From positions 37,924,751-37,952,250 of the forward strand of contig CM022670.1 of assembly GCA_012295275.1 (NCBI GenBank): a stretch of DNA of 27,500 nucleotides, written 5' to 3'. Below are positions 20,776 through 27,500 of this stretch, piece by piece. The notes below the pieces were generated by a model. It saw nothing but the letters and a program-made list of their open reading frames with translations. It was not told the DNA's origin and searched no databases. Numbering within the stretch: the stretch's first letter is position 1; each line of letters starts with the position of its first letter. A program made the translations under genes and the position numbers. Source of the DNA: Chrysomallon squamiferum. Its lineage: Eukaryota; Mollusca; Gastropoda; Neomphalida; Peltospiridae.

Positions 20776-20835
20776 ATTATTCGTTTCATTCAAGGTCAAG
20801 CACGTTACGTTATTAAATTAATAAATTATTCAAAA
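20776..20835. promoter_or_regulatory. Motif cluster: nuclear-receptor half site next to AT-rich homeodomain-like block
   Basis: TCAAGGTCA (20790-20798) exactly fits the extended half site bound by ERR/SF-1/FTZ-F1-type monomeric nuclear receptors. About 12 bases on, TTATTAAATTAATAAATT carries overlapping TAAT cores. Function is speculative. Confidence 0.25.
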
Positions 20836-21480
20836 TGGTGGATGCTGATGTGCTTACACGTCGCAGACACGGTGGACACCAACGTCACCGATGTTGCCAA
20901 CACAGCCGTCAACACCGACATCATAATCCCAGTCACAGTCCCAACCAATGTCATATTCACCGCCGTACAATATATTTTTTTTAATCAGTATTTTTTGTGG
21001 GTTTTTTACGAATACTTAAACACACGTTTTTATTGTTGTATATTTTTTGGTTATTATGAATCCAAAGCCTACGGAGCTGGATATTTTAAGTTTGTATCAA
21101 ATAAATAAATCTGAACACAATGTCATGATTACAGGAACATTATGTACTGACATTCACACAAATACACAAAGAAGCCAGTAGTGCTTTCTGCCTGCATTTC
21201 TCCTTTTGTAACCTACTGGACATGTATAAGGACGCGAAATTTTGTATAACGAAGTTAAAAAAAAATAAAAATAAAATAAAATAAATGCTAAAATTGACCA
21301 TGGGGGAACAATTAGTTCCTGAAACCCCGAGAGAAAAAAGAAACATCACGACCTGTCATGTTGATAGAACGAAAACGCGACGGTACAAGGAGTATTATAA
21401 TAAAAACACACAGCACTCTGTTTTAGTCAGTTTTCTTTCCTGACTGGTTTATATACGGATCAGTCTCCTGTCTGATATGG
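20836..21480. other. Unique sequence, nothing recognised
   Basis: 20840-20965 is less AT-rich, with repeated AACACCGACAT-like words. The remainder is AT-rich. The 88-residue forward frame (20842-21108) starts with a non-ATG codon and changes composition half-way, which argues against a gene. Confidence 0.55.
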
Positions 21481-22364
21481 CTGACTGTTTTCTGTGTTCT
21501 GAACGAGATGCTGAACCGCGCCCATACATTGACGTCTGCACGAAAAACAAAAAAAAAAAGGAATCAAAATGGAGGCTGGGTGGTTCAAGGTTAAATATTA
21601 AATCTGAGGAATTTAATTTTGATAAAATTTGATGATGATGCCTTTTGGACATACTTTAAGGTAATAATAAATATAATAGTAACAACAAAAACAACATTAT
21701 CGTTAGAATTATTGTTGTTGTTGTTTTTTGTTGATGCTACTGCTGCTTAATTTCACATCCCGTTGCTGTTAGTGACGACATCAGTGCAGTCATTTTGATT
21801 CATTTTTCAGATTTTATCGTTTCTGTCATCTTCATTAGTATTTCTGCTGTACCAATTTGGACTGTTAGTATTAATTTAAAAATCTGATTCTGCATTTCTG
21901 TGTTTCGGCGCCTACTGTGTAATGTCTTTTTTTTTTTTTTTTCGATTCTAATCTAAAACACAACCAAAAGAACGTAATCGATGTAAACATAATAAAATCT
22001 ATCACCAGCACGTCATTTTTTCCCAGTCGCTGAAGTTCAAGAAAAAACCCACGAAAAACAAGAAAAGTAAAAAGCAAACTTTGAAAACGAGTTAAAATAC
22101 GAAAGTCGCTTTAACAAATTGGTTGGACTTTTTAGGGAAATAAAATCAACAAAAATGAAATATCAGAATTTTTTTTTTTTTTTTTTTTAAAGTTAGGGTT
22201 AGCGCGTTGAATGAAATCGATTTGGGTGAGACGTTTGATGTGAAACTAGAAAACTCTGTGGATTACACTATTAACGAAATTAAAACCCAGTAGAACACAG
22301 GTTCAATCAGTTCTTCGTTCAGACGACTGAGGTCTGTTTTAAAGACATACAAATTAATGTGTCT

Positions 22365-22366
<2 letters not shown>
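21481..22366. other. AT-rich sequence with poly-T runs
   Basis: T runs near 21928-21942 and 22169-22188, and GTT triplets near 21713-21731. No gene, RNA or dispersed repeat was recognised. Confidence 0.6.

Positions 22367-22404
<38 letters not shown>
22367..22404. repeat. (TC)n microsatellite
   Basis: Pure TC array of about 19 units. Confidence 0.96.
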
Positions 22405-22406
<2 letters not shown>

Positions 22407-22552
22407 CGAAATTAAAGGATATTCTTTGGTTCAGTGGTCAGAAAGAAATACGCCAAATTTTAAAGATAATAAATTTTTTGTTAAAAAATTACTTTAGTAG
22501 TGAATACGTTACTTAATTTCAATATATGTCAGTACCCTTTATAAATATTCGA

Positions 22553-22622
22553 TGATTTCAATGATGTGCTTCATTCCCATGTTAAAATGATTTCAAAGAT
22601 GTGCTTTATTCCCACGTTAAAA
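22553..22622 (+). repeat. Two-copy tandem duplication, unit 35 bp
   Basis: TGATTTCAATGATGTGCTTC at 22553 is repeated at 22588 with three or four substitutions, each copy ending in GTTAAAA. It is a simple local duplication. Confidence 0.85.
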
Positions 22623-22818
22623 TACGGTGTTGCTTTTTTTAAGATAAGGAAATAACAAATTAGAACGTTCACAATGAACATGATCTACGTGTAAAAACAT
22701 TTCAAATGAAGATGAATTCCACGTTTCTGCATCCTGACACGAAGCACTTCGATATCCGCCATTGCCCTGCACTATATTCATGATTTCTGCCTGACACTGG
22801 GAGAATGCAAATGCAAAT
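22623..22818. other. Unique sequence within a weak reverse-strand open frame
   Basis: A reverse frame of 115 residues spans 22617-22964. Its first third is Asp/Met strings from the ATC triplets of repeat C. The remainder has ordinary amino acid composition but no domain I recognise. Because it begins inside a dispersed repeat, I do not call it a gene. Confidence 0.5.
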
Positions 22819-22974
22819 GTATACATATTAATAAAACTATATGTATTCTGTTTGATTATCGTCATGATGATCTTCAACATCATTATCATTATCATCATCA
22901 TCATCATCATAGTCATGTCATTATCATCATAGTTATCATTGTTGTTCTCAGTAAAGTATTGCAAGCATTTTACT
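22819..22974 (-). repeat. Dispersed repeat C, copy 2 (inverted relative to copy 1)
   Basis: Reverse complement of 14241-14386, including the sequence on both sides of the ATC/ATG triplets. It has about three more triplets than copy 1. Flanking DNA is unrelated. Confidence 0.78.
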
Positions 22975-23045
22975 TTTCTGCCTTAGAATATTAGATGATA
23001 ATTACTTATGCATCTTATAACAAATTGAAGGACATCACGTTTCTT

Positions 23046-23048
<3 letters not shown>

Positions 23049-23084
<36 letters not shown>
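23049..23084. repeat. (TA)n microsatellite
   Basis: Pure TA array of about 18 units, which is self-complementary. Confidence 0.96.
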
Positions 23085-23089
<5 letters not shown>

Positions 23090-23399
23090 AAATACACTGA
23101 AATGTCATAAGACATTCATTTATTTTTATTCACCGATTTCTTCAATGGGTTTGTTTCAATTTCTTACAAATTTTGTTTTCATGAATAATAGTCTAGTATC
23201 CTAAACCATGATCGATGCACAAACGAAAATCTCTTCCTGCAAAATTAATAAATAGGCGATATTGTAAATTCTTCTGAAACAGACTTCGTCGTGAAAAGAA
23301 AGCAATAACCCTATATCTGATAACGTGCAATGCATTCTGTGTCACAAGTAGCGTTAAGAGATATTCATTCATTCAGATGTAGTCCGCACTCTACTTAAT
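23085..23399. other. Unique AT-rich sequence, nothing recognised
   Basis: No frame, repeat or RNA-like structure was recognised. Confidence 0.55.
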
Positions 23400-23640
23400 C
23401 TGGAAGCGTGTGTATTAAACATGAAGGTCAGTTGGTGAACAGATACAGGTAATTACAAAACTAATGACAACGGCTTATTATCCCAACCCAAACGGCCCTC
23501 TCGTTCGGGCTCGAATTCTTTCTAGTGAAAATAAATCACGAAATTAATCTCTAAGTTCAACCTTAGGTTTCATTTGATTTCCAAATCAAGGCTCTTTTGA
23601 AATGAATCGCCGACTGTAGCGGGAACTCGCCGCTAATCTT
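23400..23640. promoter_or_regulatory. Complex island; possible conserved non-coding element
   Basis: Repeat-free segment with CpG-containing words (CAAACGGCCCTCTCGTTCGG, GAATCGCCGACTG, ACTCGCCGCTAATC) and paired AAATCA/TGATTT motifs near 23573-23588. It ends sharply at a T run. No coding frame. Regulatory role is inferred. Confidence 0.32.
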
Positions 23641-24934
23641 TTTTTTTTCATTTGACTTTGGCCAAGAAAACATCAGAACATTCAAAGCGTGATGCATCTT
23701 TTGCTATAATGACACGTTTACAGAATTTAATCACTTTGTGGAACTCGTGTTTTTGAAAACTAATTCTTATGATGTTATTTACTCTTTTTAAGGTATAAAA
23801 AAGAGAGAGAGAGAGAGAGTGAGATAAAGACAGAGAAAATAAGAAAGTCAAGATCAAAAGAAAAAAAAAATCCTCAACATAGTTGAAAGCTCTGAAATGA
23901 AATCGTCTACGTTTGATTTTTCAAGATTACCAATAAGGATATTTTCGGGTGTGTTTTATATTTTTTTATATGACATCTTTTTTTTTTACTTTTCTTTTAG
24001 TTTTTTCAAGACAGCAATATCTATATATCATGGAGATTCATTTATATTTTTTAATATGGCTAAATATTTCAAAGAAGGATATTCATAAGCGTTCTAAAGA
24101 AATTATTTCGTACCAATTCTGAAAAGAATTTGTAAAAAAGTGGATTATTTTTGTGTTTTCCAACCTACGAGAAGGTGCACGTAAGACAGTTATTTCTTGC
24201 TAGTCCAAAAGAATAGAAAGTTGGCATGGCAACTGGTTCCATTCTCTCATTATCTATATAATCTTAAAAAACAGATGAGAAACCATGAAGCAATTTAACT
24301 GTAGATTTAAAATGTTTTGAGTCCAGTGTTAAATACTTTTTTTTTCTTTTTTAAAAAAGCTTTAAATTAAAAAACTAAAATTGTTATTTATTATGTTATT
24401 ACTTAAAATAAGATGTCATTATTCATATTACTACTACTTATAATACCATTAATAATAATAATAACAACAACAACAACAATATCATCAACAAAGATACATT
24501 GCATTGTGAAAATAGGTTTTTATAAGCAATTCTGAAACACATGAATATTATAATGATATCACGTTTAGCGTATAAGAAATGAGAAGCTGTAGACTACATA
24601 AACATATTTAAACTCTTTTGAAGAAAACATTAATACTATTACAACAATACAGTAATATACCCTTCTTAAAAATGAAAAAAAAGATTAACTGAACAGGATT
24701 AGAAAACTGTGAGAAACGCCATTACTTTAATTTACAAATGACCATAAAACAGCAGATTACATGAGAATATTTAAAGGTCGTTAGAAATCAGAACGAAAAC
24801 ATATTATAAAATAATGCCAAAATAATGACGAAAAAGAAAAATAACATCATTAGTAAATACCAAAAAAAAAAAAAAAAAAAAAAAAATGCTACTAATTGTA
24901 ATGAAAATGAAAATTTAAAAAGCGTAATGACATT
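23641..24934. other. AT-rich DNA with simple repeats, nothing coding
   Basis: It holds a short GA run (23802-23819), T runs near 23979 and 24338, AAT/AAC triplets at about 24450-24480 and a poly-A run at 24862-24886. Open frames of 61-69 residues are chance products of Phe- or Lys-rich composition. Confidence 0.65.
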
Positions 24935-25480
24935 TTATAAATTACCATAAGCCGCAGATTGTACGGGATTATTTAAATCTTTCCTCGGACGCAAAACGAA
25001 GAGATGTATATTACAGCATAATCTGCATTTAACAAGACGTTTGTTTACAAACACTAATAAGCGAGCGACAACTGACATCAGATTTGTCCATATCTCGTTA
25101 TGCTCAAGCGATGATTTCAATTAGGCGTGCGCAAGACCAGCTTATAAATGACACGCGGCTTTCGTGGCCTGTCTTGCTACGAGCAGCATGACAAAATGTT
25201 TCTCCTGTTGATCCTTTGAACACCCTAAAGGACAAACACCACATAAATACGACGTTCATTCCACTGGCCTTGGAAGAGAAAGGGTCAGTCCTTCAAACTC
25301 ATGGCCGGAATAAAATCCCGGTTGGTGCTGCAGGCCAGAATTTTATCGCGGATGTCTAATAGCAGCAATCCACGATTTTACTAATACGCTGTCTTCACAC
25401 GTTTTCCTAGACATACAGCCCACGCTTTCGGATGCATTATCTTCCAATCATGGTTGTTAATAACCACATAAAATTGTAAA
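24935..25480. promoter_or_regulatory. Complex island with forkhead- and homeodomain-like motifs
   Basis: About 545 bases of repeat-free sequence. GTTTGTTTACAAAC (25039-25052) contains the forkhead core TGTTTAC and has 5-base inverted arms. CAATTAG (25118-25124) is a homeodomain core. AAAGGGTCAG near 25278 resembles a nuclear-receptor half site. The CpG-rich stretch near 25300-25420 adds to the contrast with neighbours. No frame beyond about 61 residues. Enhancer function is a hypothesis. Confidence 0.36.
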
Positions 25481-26100
25481 AGCATTGCCAGAAAAGCTAT
25501 GGCAATTTGTCATAAATTTAACAATAAAAAAATAATAATAATAATAATCCATAATAATAAAGGTAAACGTAGTTATATATAGAAATGGTCCTTTGATCCA
25601 ATACCCAGCAAGAGTTATGAAGCTCTTACTGGTATCTTGAACAATGAAATAAGCAAGAAAGTATGTTAATAATAATTAAAAATAAAAGCAATATCTATAA
25701 ATGATGGTTTGTTAAAATATGACGTCATGGTGATGTAATATAATCTTCTAATGTAGCTAAGAAATAAATCTGAACTGAAATGACCTACCAAATCAGACGT
25801 CATATATTTTACGTGTGAGTTAATTTGTCTCTAATGAGCTGTTACACAAAATACGTACCTCTTACCACATATTATTAGCATTGGGGTCATGTGCTATGAA
25901 TAAACCTTGCGAACTGTTACGAAATCGCATTTTATTCTTGACCCTTGAAACAGGAGTAACCCTCCTCTCACTGTGTATAATCACGTGACAGAAACATATA
26001 ATTTCGAAAACTGGTATTCTCTGTATTACTGTTATTAATGATAACAGCAGCAAAAACAACAACAACAATAATAATAACAACAACAAAAATATAAAAAAAA
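25481..26100. other. AT-rich unique sequence with AAC/AAT triplets
   Basis: Short ATA (25527-25548) and AAC/AAT triplets (about 26044-26088). The only notable word is the CRE at 25720. Confidence 0.6.
25720..25727. promoter_or_regulatory. Full palindromic CRE motif TGACGTCA
   Basis: Exact CREB/ATF consensus. Isolated in AT-rich DNA, so its importance is uncertain. Confidence 0.3.
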
Positions 26101-26138
26101 TAAAATAATTGACGGACCGATCAACAGTAATTATTATA

Positions 26139-26172
26139 ATAAAAATGATGATGATGACGATGATGACGATAT
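26139..26172. repeat. (ATG)n/(ACG) trinucleotide tract
   Basis: Short run of ATG triplets with two ACG interruptions. Confidence 0.85.
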
Positions 26173-26179
26173 TTCTTTA

Positions 26180-26595
26180 TAAAAAAAACCCCACTACGCT
26201 AAAATTTCCATATTTCTGCAGACGTCATGCAGAGACAGTCAGACAATTCTCAAAATGGCTGATAAACTCCAGTTGTTTGAGAACATTATTTTATTTCAGA
26301 TACTCGTTAATGGAAGACAGGTACTGTTGTCCAGCAGCGAACTTGCCTGCCAGAATGAGAAAGCAGTAATCTGTTTTACAGGCTGATGTTTTATTTCTCC
26401 GTGATCTGGTTTAAAACAACGAAGCTGAAACATGCCAACGATCCTATCAGCTACGTAAAAATATAATTCATTTTTACAGTTTTTTGTTTTATCAAGAATA
26501 TTTCATCTACGTTTTTTAACTTCGTATTTTCCGTTTTTCTGGCAGTTCTATCATGACTGTCATATTTGGCAAAGAGTTCTTGCCGATCAGTAATT
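26180..26595. other. Mixed sequence, nothing firmly recognised
   Basis: It includes a splice-acceptor-like TTTTATTTCAG near 26290-26300 followed 21 bases later by CAGGTACTG. That is too little to call an exon. Confidence 0.5.
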
Positions 26596-26870
26596 ATCTC
26601 TCTCTCTCTCTCTCCTGCCTATGTGTGTCTCTCTCTATATCTCTCTGTCTCTCTCACCGTCTCCCTGTCTCTCTCCCCGTCTCTCTGTCTCTTTCTGTCT
26701 CCGTCTCTCTGTCTCTCTCCGTCTCTCTGTCTCTTTCTGTCTCTGTCTCTTTCTGTCTCCGTCTCTGTCTCTATCTGTCTCTATCTGTCTATCTGCCTCA
26801 CTATCACACACACGCGCACACACACACGTACATACAGAAGCACAAGCAAGACACACACATATAAATAAAA
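26596..26870. repeat. CT/CTGTCTC tract followed by CA-rich repeat
   Basis: CTCT, CTGTCT and CCGTCT words repeat from 26598 to about 26795, giving Ser/Leu open frames in all three forward phases. A CA tract follows at about 26805-26862. Confidence 0.93.
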
Positions 26871-26982
26871 CAAATAACATAAACGCTAGCAAAACAATGA
26901 TTTAAAAAAATAACATCAGAAAAGAAACCCCATTCAATAACCAAACATCAGACATGGAGAAGAAGAAATATTACAAAGAAAT

Positions 26983-27069
26983 AAAAAAAAAAAAAAAAAA
27001 CTTTGACAGAGTGCTGGCACAACAACAATAATGACAAAACTTTCGAAGCACCATGACCACGTATGAGAG

Positions 27070-27104
<35 letters not shown>
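26983..27104. repeat. Poly-A and poly-T runs in inverted arrangement
   Basis: An A run of 18 (26983-27000) and a T run of 31 (27074-27104) enclose about 73 bases of mixed sequence. The T run is the longest homopolymer in the window. The arms could pair. Confidence 0.92.
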
Positions 27105-27129
27105 CTTCTTCAGTATTTTCGTCGCATGT

Positions 27130-27320
27130 GTTTCGAGATTCCGATGAAATATTTATCTAATGTTATTCTAACAGGCCTGCCGGGATTTCGAGATGAATCT
27201 TCGTATCATATGGATGTGTGAATGTTATCGTTATTATCTAATTATCTAGCGGTAGCTCTCTCGTGGCATACCGAGAGACTTGTCTCCCCAGACTATTGTA
27301 ACGACTGCAGATCGTGCATT
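27130..27320. promoter_or_regulatory. Short complex island near the right edge
   Basis: Repeat-free sequence with CCTGCCGGGATTTCGAGATG, CTCTCGTGGC and an inverted pair CTCTCG (27258-27263) / CGAGAG (27272-27277) that forms a small stem-loop. Nothing coding. Its extent beyond 27320 fades into AT-rich DNA. Confidence 0.28.
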
Positions 27321-27500
27321 TTGGTATTTCGTGGAGTTTGATTTATCATTTGTTTATTATTTAAAAAAATATAATAAAAAAAAAATAATAATAAAAAATA
27401 AAATTGTTGTGTTTTTGATTGATTAGGGAATAGCATTTTGTGACAGTATTGCCACCAAATTTTTCGAGATTTAAAAAAAATAAAGTATTATTTGTATGAT
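27321..27500. other. AT-rich DNA to window end
   Basis: A-rich and AAT words (27362-27403) followed by unremarkable sequence. Confidence 0.6.

Noticed and set aside
22617-22964. 115-residue reverse-strand frame starting with ATG
   Set aside because: The first third is the ATC triplet run of dispersed repeat C, and no homologous domain or splice context could be recognised for the rest.
26285-26330. Micro-exon of 21 bases between TTTTATTTCAG and a CAGGTACTG donor-like site
   Set aside because: Such acceptor/donor pairs arise often by chance in T-rich DNA, and no neighbouring exon supports it.
26553-26905. Overlapping Ser/Leu-rich frames of 94-103 residues in all three forward phases
   Set aside because: All three phases open together because the underlying DNA is a CT/CTGTCTC repeat.

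Overview
The window looks like non-coding nuclear DNA from a large, repeat-rich invertebrate genome. The base composition is AT-rich. Microsatellites are very dense: long (GA)n, (CA)n, (ATT)n, (TTTA)n and (ATAAT)n runs and many poly-A/T tracts. Every reading frame is broken by stops, no splice-bounded exon can be supported, and I recognise no protein domain. A fragment near 7171-7356 resembles the 3' half of tRNA-Arg and may belong to a tRNA-derived SINE. Octopus SINEs of the OR type are described as tRNA-Arg-derived, so a cephalopod, octopus-like source is my best guess at moderate to low confidence. The window is most likely intergenic DNA or a very large intron.

Layout. Positions 1-2800 hold microsatellites and a duplicated ACT-rich module, with one less AT-rich island at about 640-935. 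Positions 3170-7850 alternate AT-rich filler with islands at about 3175-3560, 5130-5215, 6700-6945 and 7520-7860; this stretch also holds the first copy of an approximately 275-bp dispersed repeat (5909-6184) and the SINE-like fragment. Positions 8180-9340 are TAG, CT and GA simple repeats around a satellite with a unit of about 65 bp. Positions 10420-11890 carry two more islands. Positions 12856-13396 are a 56-bp minisatellite whose units each contain an AACGTC/GACGTT stem-loop. Positions 14241-15551 hold one arm each of two inverted dispersed repeat pairs. The remainder alternates AT-rich filler, microsatellites and islands at about 16430-17120, 18425-18650, 19740-20180, 23400-23640, 24935-25480 and 27130-27320.

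Three repeat families occur as inverted pairs. They are A (1-33 with 8696-8727), B (5909-6184 with 15200-15466) and C (14241-14386 with 22819-22974). The core of B (about 200 bp) differs at only about five positions by my reading, although the arms lie about 9 kb apart. If the region is transcribed as one RNA, such pairs would fold into double-stranded RNA, which is the substrate of the A-to-I editing for which cephalopods are known.

The islands contain motif-like clusters (homeodomain, forkhead, RUNX, CRE, E-box, nuclear-receptor half sites). They could be conserved non-coding or enhancer elements, but this rests on appearance alone. I found no gene system. The items most worth checking are the inverted repeat family B, the 56-bp CRE-like minisatellite, the 65-bp satellite shared between two loci, and the islands.
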